The translations under genes and the position numbers were made by a program. Below the pieces are notes generated by a model. That model was not told where the DNA came from and searched no databases. It saw only the letters and a program-made list of their open reading frames with translations. From contig DAOTZS010000244.1 of assembly GCA_034434335.1 (NCBI GenBank), positions 1-7,963 of the forward strand: a stretch of DNA of 7,963 nt, in the 5' to 3' direction. Source of the DNA: DAOTZS01 sp034434335. GTDB taxonomy: Bacteria; Chloroflexota; Anaerolineae; CG2-30-64-16. Below, piece by piece: positions 1-6,062 of the stretch; the first letter of the stretch is position 1, and each line of letters begins with the position of its first letter.

Positions 1-704
1 TGGCCGCGATCGACGAGGCGCAGGGGAAGGCGGCCGAGGCCGGCGAGATTTACGCCCGGCTCCTGCGAGAGAACCCGGACCTCCCCATCGTCCACTACCT
101 GGCCGCCTGGTTTGCCTATCGCCAGGACCGCCTGGACGACGCGGTGAAAGCGATGGAGCAGGCGACGAAGCTGGCGCCGGCCTTCTCCCCGGCCTGGAGC
201 GGCTTGGGCTATTTCTACGACCTGCAAGGGGATCGGGCGGCGGCGCAGGCCGCGCACGAGCGCGCTCTGGCGCTCATGCCGGCCAACGTCCATGCCCTGC
301 TCGGCCTGGGTGTCGTTGCCTTGCAGGAGGGCGATGCCGCGCAGGCCCTGGCCCACTTCCGGGAGGCGCTGCGCCGGCAGCCGGAGTACGCCAGGGCCAT
401 CCCGGACCCGACGCAGAACGCCCTGATCTCGGTCCACCTGGACCTGGCGCTGGCTTATGAGCGCCTGGGCCGGACCGCGGATGCCAACCAGGAGCTGGCA
501 ACCGCGCGGCAGTTGGCCGAGGCGGCCGTGGCCGCGTTGCCCACGCACCCGCAGGCGCGCTTCCAGTTGGCGGTGGTTCACCGACTTTCCGGCGCAACCG
601 ACAAGGCCGACGCGGCCTTCGCCGAGGCTGCCCGCTGCGATGCTTCACTGGCCGGGGAGCGGTCGCGGGTGGAGGGGAGAATAGAGAAATTGCGAGGCAA
701 ATGA
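1..704 (+). CDS. TPR-repeat protein, 5'-truncated (3' part only)
   Basis: The reading frame is already open at base 3, so the gene begins left of the window; 233 residues are visible before the TGA at 702-704. The sequence is Ala/Leu/Arg-rich and almost wholly helical. It holds consecutive 34-residue tetratricopeptide units, clearest at visible residues 62-95 (W-x-x-L-G-x-x-Y then A-x-x-A-x-x-R-A-L) and 96-129 (G-x-x-x-L-x-x-G-D-x-x-x-A-L-x-x-F-x-x-A-L), with weaker copies before and after. TPR solenoids are protein-binding scaffolds, and no catalytic motif is visible in this part. A GTG at 144 could act as a start, but similar TPR sequence continues upstream of it, so it is probably internal. 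The stop lies 4 bases before xseA, suggesting co-transcription. The missing N-terminus could carry a membrane anchor or another domain, so specific function cannot be assigned. Confidence 0.85.
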   Translation, partial: AAIDEAQGKAAEAGEIYARLLRENPDLPIVHYLAAWFAYRQDRLDDAVKAMEQATKLAPAFSPAWSGLGYFYDLQGDRAAAQAAHERALALMPANVHALLGLGVVALQEGDAAQALAHFREALRRQPEYARAIPDPTQNALISVHLDLALAYERLGRTADANQELATARQLAEAAVAALPTHPQARFQLAVVHRLSGATDKADAAFAEAARCDASLAGERSRVEGRIEKLRGK

Positions 705-708
705 GGAA

Positions 709-1944
709 ATGCTGGGCTGGCACGGGAAAGGCCCTATAGCTCTACCTGAGATCTACACAGTCTCTGAGCTTACTGCCCACATCAAAGCCCTCCTCGACGA
801 CGATCGGCTGCTGAGGGATGTCTGGTTGCAGGGTGAGGTATCCAACTTCAAGCAGGCCGCATCGGGTCACTGCTATTTCACCCTCAAGGATGCGGTCAGC
901 AGCCTGCGCGCGGTGATCTGGCGGACGCAAGCGTTCGGTATGGCACTGCCGCGCGACGGGGACGCTGTGATTGCCCATGGGTATGTGTCGGTTTATGAAG
1001 CGCAGGGAGTGTATCAGCTCTATGTGGATCATCTACAGCCGGCGGGTGTGGGCCTGTTGTGGCAGGAGTACGAGCGCCTCAAGGCGCGGTTGGCCGCGGA
1101 GGGCCTTTTCGATGAAGCCCGCAAGCGGCCGATCCCAACTTGGCCGACCCGCGTGGGCGTGGTCACCTCGCCTGACGCGGCTGCCCTGCGCGATATCTTG
1201 CGCATCCTGGGGGCGCGCTATCCACTGGTAGACGTCGTCCTGGCCCCCACGGCTGTCCAGGGAGAGGCCGCCGTCCCCGGCATTGTGGCGGCGATCGAGG
1301 CGCTCAATCGCTGGTCGGCCGAAAGGGAGAAGCTGGATGTGATTATCGTGGCGCGCGGGGGAGGTTCGATCGAGGAGCTGTGGGCCTTCAACGACGAGCA
1401 GGTGGCGCGAGCCATTGCGGCCTCGCAGGTGCCGGTGATCAGCGGTGTAGGGCACGAGACCGATTTCACCATCGCCGACTTTGCGGCCGACGAGCGCGCG
1501 CCGACACCTACGGCAGCCGCCATGCGAGCCGTGCCCGATGCGCGGGAGATAAGCGCTGGAGTCGCCGGATTGGTGGCCAGGGCCGCAGCCCAGGTGGACG
1601 GGAGGCTGCGCGCAGCTCGTCGCGATGTGGCCGAACTGAGCCGGCATCTCTCCAGGCTATCGCCGATCAACCGGCTGGCCGGCAACCGCCAACTTGTGGA
1701 TGACTTGAGCCGTCGCGCTGGCCAGGCCATCGTCAACCGGTTGGCCTACCTGCGGCAACGGCTGGAAGCACAGCACCTGCGCCTCACCGCGCTGGACCCG
1801 GCCGCAGTTCTCACCCGCGGTTATGCTATCGTCACCCGGGCCGATGGACGGGTGGTGAGCTCGGTGGCCCATGTGGTGGCCGGCGATGAGATCGCGGTGC
1901 GGGTGGCCGATGGAACATTTGGAGCTGAGGTTCGTCCTACATAA
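709..1944 (+). CDS. xseA: Exodeoxyribonuclease VII large subunit
   Basis: This is the large, catalytic subunit of exonuclease VII, a metal-independent cytoplasmic nuclease that degrades single-stranded DNA from both ends to short oligonucleotides in DNA repair. The 411 residues are close to the family norm (about 400-460). An N-terminal OB-fold for single-stranded DNA binding spans about residues 14-110 and opens with the typical YTVSEL (16-21). The catalytic core follows, with the family motifs GVVTSPDAAALRDI (150-163), VARGGGSIEELWAFNDE (214-230) and SGVGHETDFTIADFAADERAPTPTAAA (245-271, listed here by its key G-H-E-T-D and R-A-P-T-P elements). A long charged helical region (about 275-360) matches the coiled coil that binds XseB. 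The C-terminal segment has the conserved LTRGYAIV (368-375). The ATG at 709 has GAGG at 694-697 as a possible ribosome site. Its partner xseB is not adjacent: one gene lies between. Confidence 0.97.
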   Translation: MLGWHGKGPIALPEIYTVSELTAHIKALLDDDRLLRDVWLQGEVSNFKQAASGHCYFTLKDAVSSLRAVIWRTQAFGMALPRDGDAVIAHGYVSVYEAQGVYQLYVDHLQPAGVGLLWQEYERLKARLAAEGLFDEARKRPIPTWPTRVGVVTSPDAAALRDILRILGARYPLVDVVLAPTAVQGEAAVPGIVAAIEALNRWSAEREKLDVIIVARGGGSIEELWAFNDEQVARAIAASQVPVISGVGHETDFTIADFAADERAPTPTAAAMRAVPDAREISAGVAGLVARAAAQVDGRLRAARRDVAELSRHLSRLSPINRLAGNRQLVDDLSRRAGQAIVNRLAYLRQRLEAQHLRLTALDPAAVLTRGYAIVTRADGRVVSSVAHVVAGDEIAVRVADGTFGAEVRPT

Positions 1945-1946
1945 GT

Positions 1947-1951
1947 GGAGG
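1947..1951 (+). promoter_or_regulatory. Ribosome binding site for the URO-D-family gene
   Basis: GGAGG lies 8 bases before the ATG at 1960. This decides the start: an in-frame GTG at 1945 would add five residues but overlaps this site and has no ribosome site of its own. Confidence 0.8.
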
Positions 1952-1959
1952 CATGCTTT

Positions 1960-3048
1960 ATGCGCAGTCCTTTTGCTGTCACCATCACGCCGGACTGGGA
2001 AGGTCTTGTACGCTGTATTCGACGCGAGGAGACACCGCGTCGGGTACACTTCATCGAGTTGCTGATGGATGCGGAGGTGCAGGACGCCATCTGCGAGCGA
2101 TATGGCCTGCTGGAAGGGCTGGACCCCTCCGATCCGTTCTTCGATCTGCAGCGTCTGGTGGCCATTCAGCGCTTTCTGGGATACGACTATGTAAGGTATG
2201 GGCTGGAAGGGATGGAGATGCCCTTGCACCGCTCTGCTGTCAATGATACAGCGCCTCTGCAACGGGCCGGCGGTCGTGCCTACATGGAAGAGCACCGCGG
2301 GCCTATTACGAACTGGCAGGAATTTGAGAGCTACCCCTGGCCCGATCCTGAGCGGGCCTCCACACGCGGTCTGGAATGGTTTGAGGCCAATCTGCCCCCC
2401 GACATGTGTGTGATCGGCAGCGGCGGTTTTGCTCACTTCGCCGAGTACCTGACCTGGCTGATGGGCTACGAGACGCTGTGCTATGCCCTCTACGACCAGC
2501 GCGATCTGGTCGCAGCCATCAGTCAGCGGCTGATAGAGATGTACCGGGTGGTAATCCGCCGGATGTTGCAGTTCGAGCGGGTGAAGATCATTTGGGGCAG
2601 CGATGATATGGGCTTTCGGTCGGGCACGCTGATCAGCCCACGCGACCTGCGCGAGTTTGTGCTGCCGGGCCATAAACTGATGGCCCAGATGGCCCATGAA
2701 GCCGGCCGACCCTATCTGCTACATTCCTGCGGCAACCTGAAGGCCATCATGCCCGATCTGATTGACGATGTGAAGATCGACGCCAAGCACTCCTTTGAGG
2801 ATACCATCGAGACCGTTATTGAGGCCAAGGAGAAGTATGGGGATCGGATCGCGGTCCTTGGTGGCATTGACGTGGATTTCCTCTGCCGGGCGGATGAAGC
2901 CGCCGTGCGGCAGCGGGTGCGCCAGACCCTCGACCGCTGTCTGCCAGGCGGTGGCTACTGCCTGGGCACGGGCAACAGCGTGGCCAACTATATCCCGCTG
3001 GATAACTACCTGGCCATGCTCGATGAAGGCAGGAGGTATACGGCATGA
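1960..3048 (+). CDS. Uroporphyrinogen decarboxylase (URO-D) family protein, corrinoid methyltransferase type
   Basis: This 362-residue protein has the URO-D TIM-barrel fold. Visible hallmarks are GSDDMGF (213-219), LISPRDLREFVLP (224-236), LHSCGNL (254-260, with H255 and C257), IAVLGGID (297-304) and GGGYCLGTGNS (330-340), followed by IPLDNYLAML. The N-terminal arginine-containing substrate motif of true HemE (R-Q-A-G-R) is absent, so haem synthesis is unlikely. The H-x-C pair resembles the zinc-binding H-x-C of MtaA/MtbA/CmuA-type enzymes, which move methyl groups between corrinoid proteins and thiols such as coenzyme M. The usual third cysteine near the C-terminal Gly-rich loop is not obvious: the aligned position reads N339, with C334 five residues earlier. 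Substrate is unknown, and no corrinoid-binding protein gene is visible nearby. It starts 15 bases after xseA, and its TGA overlaps the xseB start as ATGA, so it is translationally tied to both xse genes. Family confidence is high, exact activity low. Confidence 0.88.
   Translation: MRSPFAVTITPDWEGLVRCIRREETPRRVHFIELLMDAEVQDAICERYGLLEGLDPSDPFFDLQRLVAIQRFLGYDYVRYGLEGMEMPLHRSAVNDTAPLQRAGGRAYMEEHRGPITNWQEFESYPWPDPERASTRGLEWFEANLPPDMCVIGSGGFAHFAEYLTWLMGYETLCYALYDQRDLVAAISQRLIEMYRVVIRRMLQFERVKIIWGSDDMGFRSGTLISPRDLREFVLPGHKLMAQMAHEAGRPYLLHSCGNLKAIMPDLIDDVKIDAKHSFEDTIETVIEAKEKYGDRIAVLGGIDVDFLCRADEAAVRQRVRQTLDRCLPGGGYCLGTGNSVANYIPLDNYLAMLDEGRRYTA
3031..3036 (+). promoter_or_regulatory. Ribosome binding site for xseB
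   Basis: A perfect AGGAGG sits 8 bases upstream of the xseB ATG at 3045, inside the last codons of the preceding gene. It allows independent initiation in addition to coupling through the ATGA overlap. Confidence 0.85.
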
Positions 3049-3287
3049 CCCAGGAGCGCGAGCGCTCTTTTGAGGAACTCTATCGGGAGCTGGAAGAGAC
3101 GGTAAGGCGGCTAGAGGCAGGCGACCTTTCCCTGGAGGAGTCGCTGGCCCTTTTTGAGCGCGGTACGCAGTTGGCCGAGCAGTGCAACGCGTTGTTAGAC
3201 CGGGCCGAACTGCGCGTGCGCCAGCTCACCAGGCGCGAGGATGGCACGCTGGAGGCTCAGACGTTCGAGGGATGGCGTAACGGCTGA
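3045..3287 (+). CDS. xseB: Exodeoxyribonuclease VII small subunit
   Basis: This is the accessory subunit of exonuclease VII; several copies wrap the coiled coil of XseA, and the subunit is needed for proper activity. The 80 residues fit the family (about 60-85). The diagnostic pattern is complete: SFEELYRELEETVRRLEAG (8-26), then D-L-S-L-E-E-S-L-A-L-F-E-R-G (27-40), then an amphipathic helix rich in Leu, Glu and Arg, forming the two-helix hairpin. A short charged tail ends in WRNG. The ATG overlaps the TGA of the URO-D-family gene by 4 bases and has a strong ribosome site. Co-expression with xseA therefore probably depends on a polycistronic message running through the intervening gene. Confidence 0.95.
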   Translation: MTQERERSFEELYRELEETVRRLEAGDLSLEESLALFERGTQLAEQCNALLDRAELRVRQLTRREDGTLEAQTFEGWRNG

Positions 3288-3298
3288 GGCCAGGGAAA

Positions 3299-3315
3299 TC
3301 ATCTCTTCTAGATGA
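3299..3315 (+). other. Short inverted repeat (hairpin) after xseB
   Basis: TCATCT (3299-3304) pairs with AGATGA (3310-3315) around the 5-base loop CTTCT. The stem is AT-rich and weak, and the next T-rich tract begins about 16 bases later, so it does not have the form of an intrinsic terminator. It may be chance or part of a leader structure. Confidence 0.35.
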
Positions 3316-3316
3316 G

Positions 3317-3326
3317 CAATGCATTG
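3317..3326. promoter_or_regulatory. 10-base perfect palindrome, possible operator
   Basis: CAATGCATTG reads the same on both strands. It sits in the only appreciable gap of the window, directly after a short inverted repeat and before a T-rich tract. A dimeric regulator could bind such a site, but the length is modest and no regulator gene is visible in the window. Confidence 0.25.
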
Positions 3327-3342
3327 AAGGCTTTTCTTTTTC

Positions 3343-3359
3343 TGGGCGTGAAGCGCCCA
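3343..3359 (+). other. GC-rich hairpin abutting a Shine-Dalgarno site
   Basis: TGGGCG (3343-3348) pairs with CGCCCA (3354-3359) around the 5-base loop TGAAG. The stem touches the Shine-Dalgarno site that follows. T-rich sequence (3331-3341) precedes rather than follows it, so on the + strand it is not a terminator. It could influence access of ribosomes to the next gene. Confidence 0.4.
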
Positions 3360-3360
3360 A

Positions 3361-3366
3361 GGAGGG
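3361..3366 (+). promoter_or_regulatory. Ribosome binding site for the DUF4367-like gene
   Basis: GGAGGG, preceded by AA (3359-3360), lies 8 bases before the ATG at 3375. It is the best ribosome site in the region and supports that start over the in-frame ATG at 3312, which has only T/C-rich sequence in front of it. Confidence 0.75.
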
Positions 3367-3374
3367 TTCTGAGG

Positions 3375-4253
3375 ATGGTCAAGCCTGTGTTTTCCGAGAG
3401 CCGCTGGCGACTGATTATAGCGGGCTGTCTGGCATTACTATGTGTGGCAGCCCTGTTCACCATGGCGCCGGTGCGCCGTGCGGCAGCCGACTTCCTGGGC
3501 GTATTCCGGGTACGCAAGTTTGCTGTCATCCCTATCAACCCAGAGCAGGCCGGGCGCCTGGAGAGCCTGGCTGAGCTGCTGGACGAAGGCGCGTTTGGCA
3601 AGCCGATTGTGGTGCGCGAGGAGGGGCAGCCGCAACCGGTTGCCGATGCCGCGGAGGCCAGCGCGTTGGCTGGCTTTCCGGTGCGGATTCCCACCGCTCT
3701 GCCGGCCAACGCATACCTCAGCAGTTTCGAAGTTGCCCGTGGACCGGCTTTGCACTACGAGATGGACCGGGCAACGCTGCAGGCTCTGCTCACTGCTGCG
3801 GAGGTGAACGATGCTACCCTGCCTGATGTGGAGCGGTTAACAATTGACCTCGACCTGCCGACGCTAGTTACCCAGTCCTACCGCCTGGCGACGGCCCGTC
3901 TGACCATTGTGCAGGCACCCAGCCCCGAAGTATTGCTGACTCCCGACGTAGACCTGGTGGCGTTCGGCGAGCTGGGGTTGCGTGCCCTGGGCCTGCCCGA
4001 GGAAGAGGCCCGGCGTATGGCGCGGCATATTGATTGGGCCACGACCGTGGTGATCCCGTTGCCTACCGACGTCGCTCAGTTTCGCGAGATCAGCATTGAC
4101 GACACAGAGGGGCTGCTGTTGGAGGCAAGCCCGCATGAAGATGGAGGTTATGACCGGATGCTGATCTGGCAGCGAGACGGTATTGTGTACGCCGTGAGCG
4201 GCCGCTATCTTGACTCCAAGCTCCTCGTCGAGATTGCAGATTCGCTGCGCTGA
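3375..4253 (+). CDS. Single-pass membrane protein with DUF4367-like C-terminal region
   Basis: From the ATG at 3375 the protein has 292 residues: about 11 cytoplasmic residues, one hydrophobic transmembrane helix (about 13-31), then the segment APVRRAAADFLGVFRVRKF (31-49) and a soluble, probably extracytoplasmic region. The end, with A-V-S-G-R-Y and L-L-V-E-I-A-D-S-L-R, resembles the C-terminus of DUF4367-type domains, which are often found on membrane proteins linked to anti-sigma factors or sporulation/envelope stress. Here the cytoplasmic part is too short for a zinc-finger anti-sigma domain, and no sigma factor gene is visible nearby. An upstream in-frame ATG at 3312 would add 21 residues but lacks a ribosome site and overlaps a hairpin. 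The stop is 15 bases before an ABC ATPase, so it may work with that transporter, for example as a sensor or accessory subunit; this is inference. Family assignment is by sequence style only. Confidence 0.72.
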   Translation: MVKPVFSESRWRLIIAGCLALLCVAALFTMAPVRRAAADFLGVFRVRKFAVIPINPEQAGRLESLAELLDEGAFGKPIVVREEGQPQPVADAAEASALAGFPVRIPTALPANAYLSSFEVARGPALHYEMDRATLQALLTAAEVNDATLPDVERLTIDLDLPTLVTQSYRLATARLTIVQAPSPEVLLTPDVDLVAFGELGLRALGLPEEEARRMARHIDWATTVVIPLPTDVAQFREISIDDTEGLLLEASPHEDGGYDRMLIWQRDGIVYAVSGRYLDSKLLVEIADSLR

Positions 4254-4268
4254 CCGCCCTGAAGTCTC

Positions 4269-5219
4269 ATGCCACCTACCATCGAGACCCTTGACTTGCG
4301 TAAGGAGTTCAATGGCACTGTAGCCGTCGAGGGCCTCACCCTCTCCGTCGAACGGGGAGAGGTGTTTGGCTTCCTGGGCCCCAACGGCGCAGGGAAGACA
4401 ACTACGGTCAAGATGCTGTTAGGGCTGGTGTACCCAACGGCGGGACAGGCGTTGGTCTTGGGGCATCGGCCTGGCGAGCCAGCCGCGATGCGCAAAATAG
4501 GCTTTCTGCCCGAGCACTTCCGCTTTCACCCCTGGCTGACCGCCGGTGATTTCCTGGACTTACATGGCCGGCTATATGGGTTGTCGGCCACCGAACGGCG
4601 GGAACGGATCCCGCGGCTGCTGGCGCGTGTGGGCCTGGCCGACCAGGCCAATCAGCGCCTGGGCAACTTCTCCAAAGGTATGGCCCAACGCATTGGGCTG
4701 GCCCAGGCGTTGCTGAATGATCCCCAGGTTGTCTTCCTTGATGAGCCTACCTCAGGTCTGGACCCCCTGGGCCGGCGAGAAGTGCGCGACCTGATCCGCG
4801 AGCTGGGTCAGGCAGGTGTGACGGTGTTCCTTAATTCCCACCTTCTGAGCGAAGTGGAAGTCACTTGTGATCGGGTCGCTATCGTCAAGGCTGGGCGGGT
4901 TCTGCGCATGGGTACCCTGGACCAGTTAACGCAGGGAGCGATGGAAGTGGAGGTGCGGGCAGGGAACCTGACGTCGGAGCTGTTGTCGGGATTGAGCCGT
5001 TGGGGCAAGCCCCTCCAACCTGCAGCGGCTACGGGAGCCCTGCCGGCTGGCCAGGATGACGGAAGTTGTCAGCGGGTTATCCTGGCCATCGGTAGCGAGG
5101 ATGCCTTGCCCGCCATCGCTGAGTGGCTGGTGCAGGGCGGCGCGCGGCTGTACGAGCTGGTACCCAGGCGCCCTTCTCTGGAGGAGCTCTTCGTGCGCAT
5201 TGTGGCGGAGGAGCCATGA
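4269..5219 (+). CDS. ABC transporter ATP-binding protein (ABC-2 type)
   Basis: This 316-residue cytoplasmic ATPase powers a membrane transporter, probably an exporter. Motifs appear in the standard order: Walker A GPNGAGKTT (37-45), a Q-loop region FLPEHF (79-84) with Glu in place of Gln, the signature as FSKGMAQR (134-141), Walker B VVFLDEPT (154-161), D-loop SGLDP (162-166) and H-loop NSHLLSE (189-195, H191). The signature is the variant common in ABC-2/NatA/CcmA-like ATPases rather than LSGGQ. After the nucleotide-binding domain comes a C-terminal extension (about 225-314) ending in P-S-L-E-E-L-F-V-R, typical of the DUF4162-type domain of these ATPases; it includes a low-complexity Ala/Gly/Pro stretch at about 248-262. 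The ATG has no clear ribosome site, so initiation may rely on coupling to the gene 15 bases upstream. Its stop overlaps the permease start. Substrate cannot be told. Confidence 0.95.
   Translation: MPPTIETLDLRKEFNGTVAVEGLTLSVERGEVFGFLGPNGAGKTTTVKMLLGLVYPTAGQALVLGHRPGEPAAMRKIGFLPEHFRFHPWLTAGDFLDLHGRLYGLSATERRERIPRLLARVGLADQANQRLGNFSKGMAQRIGLAQALLNDPQVVFLDEPTSGLDPLGRREVRDLIRELGQAGVTVFLNSHLLSEVEVTCDRVAIVKAGRVLRMGTLDQLTQGAMEVEVRAGNLTSELLSGLSRWGKPLQPAAATGALPAGQDDGSCQRVILAIGSEDALPAIAEWLVQGGARLYELVPRRPSLEELFVRIVAEEP
5207..5213 (+). promoter_or_regulatory. Ribosome binding site for the ABC permease
   Basis: GGAGGAG lies just before the ATG at 5216, within the last codons of the ATPase gene. Together with the ATGA stop-start overlap it fixes the start there; longer in-frame starts (for example at 5123) lie deep in the ATPase gene and would add an Ala/Arg/Gly-rich segment with no membrane character. 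Confidence 0.75.
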
Positions 5220-6058
5220 ATGTGCTCAACATCGCTCGCCTGAGCTTTCTGGAAGCGCAACGTCGGCGGGTGTTTTGGGCGGCTGCCCTCATGGGATTGG
5301 CTTTTCTGGGGGTCTATGCGGTTGGCCTGCACTTCATGTACCGCGACCTGATACGCCACACGCCGACCAGCGCGCTCGCCCAAATCCTGGAACCAGTGAA
5401 CTTCTTTGTCCTGGCCGGCCTCTATGTGGTGAACTTTCTGGTCGTCATGCTCGCAGTCCTCACGTCTGTGGACACCATCGCGGGGGAGATCAGTTCTGGC
5501 ACCATCCACACTCTCGTCACCAAGCCGCTGCGGCGCTGGGAGATTGTGTTGGGCAAATGGCTGGGCCTGGCCCTGATGCTGAGCGCTTTTGCCATCCTGA
5601 TGAGCCTGGCTGTGATCGCCATCGTCTGGCAGATCACAGGTTATCTGCCCCCGCATCCTGCAGCGGGTATCGGCCTGATCGTGCTTGGTGGCTTGGTGGT
5701 GCTCACCCTCTCCATCCTCGGCGGCACCAGGCTGAGCACACTAGCCAACGGTGTGGTGGTCTTCATGCTCTACGGCCTGGCGTTCATCGCCGGATGGGTG
5801 GAGCAGATAGGGTCATACCTGCGTAATGAGGCAGTCGTGAACATGGGCATCGTCGTCAGCCTGATCATGCCCAGCGAGGCTATGTGGAAACGCGCGGCCT
5901 ATCTGATGCAACCACCCTTTCTGCGTGAGCTTGGGCTGGACGCTACCCCCTTTGGCGCGGCCAGCGCGCCCAGCACGGCGATGGTAGTGTATACGCTGAT
6001 TTACACTGGCGCGGCTCTAGCGGCGGCTGTCTGGGCATTTCAGAGGCGGGACCTGTAG
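5216..6058 (+). CDS. ABC-2-type transporter permease
   Basis: This 280-residue integral membrane protein is the transmembrane partner of the ATPase encoded just upstream. It opens with the short amphipathic N-terminus typical of ABC-2 permeases (A-R-L-S-F-L-E-A, then R-R-R-V-F-W). Hydrophobic helices are visible at about residues 20-41, 63-87, 112-138, 150-168, 174-195 and 254-275, with another possible one at 208-219. Between helices two and three lies the loop IAGEISSGTIHTLVTKPLRR (88-107) followed by W-E-I-V-L-G-K-W, the characteristic E-x-x-x-G-T motif and K-P coupling segment of NosY/CcmB/ABC-2 permeases. ATPase and permease genes overlap by 4 bases, so they are made together, likely as a 2+2 complex in the cytoplasmic membrane. 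The exported substrate is unknown. The next gene starts 4 bases later. Confidence 0.93.
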   Translation: MNVLNIARLSFLEAQRRRVFWAAALMGLAFLGVYAVGLHFMYRDLIRHTPTSALAQILEPVNFFVLAGLYVVNFLVVMLAVLTSVDTIAGEISSGTIHTLVTKPLRRWEIVLGKWLGLALMLSAFAILMSLAVIAIVWQITGYLPPHPAAGIGLIVLGGLVVLTLSILGGTRLSTLANGVVVFMLYGLAFIAGWVEQIGSYLRNEAVVNMGIVVSLIMPSEAMWKRAAYLMQPPFLRELGLDATPFGAASAPSTAMVVYTLIYTGAALAAAVWAFQRRDL

Positions 6059-6062
6059 GGCC

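Noticed and set aside
144..704. A complete small TPR gene starting at GTG 144
   Set aside because: The same frame is open to the left edge with continuing helical, TPR-like sequence, and no ribosome site precedes 144, so the gene is more likely cut by the window edge.
1033..1736. Two minus-strand open frames opposite xseA
   Set aside because: Their translations are rich in Arg, Ser, Gly and His with no family motifs, as expected for frame shadows of a strongly conserved + strand gene.
1657..2697. Long minus-strand open frame (346 codons) opposite xseA and the URO-D gene
   Set aside because: It spans antisense to two clearly recognisable genes, crosses their junction, has no recognisable domain, and is expected by chance in GC-rich DNA.
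1960..3048. Assignment as hemE (uroporphyrinogen decarboxylase of haem synthesis)
   Set aside because: The fold family fits, but the N-terminal R-Q-A-G-R substrate motif is absent and the H-x-C pair points to the methyltransferase branch; no other haem genes are nearby.
3299..3341. Intrinsic terminator after xseB
   Set aside because: The stem is only 6 weak base pairs and the T-rich tract is about 16 bases away and broken by C; the second hairpin follows the T tract instead of preceding it.
5056..5826. A 256-codon + strand frame over the ATPase/permease junction
   Set aside because: It is out of frame with two well-supported genes, and its product is Cys/Gly/His-rich without membrane or domain pattern.
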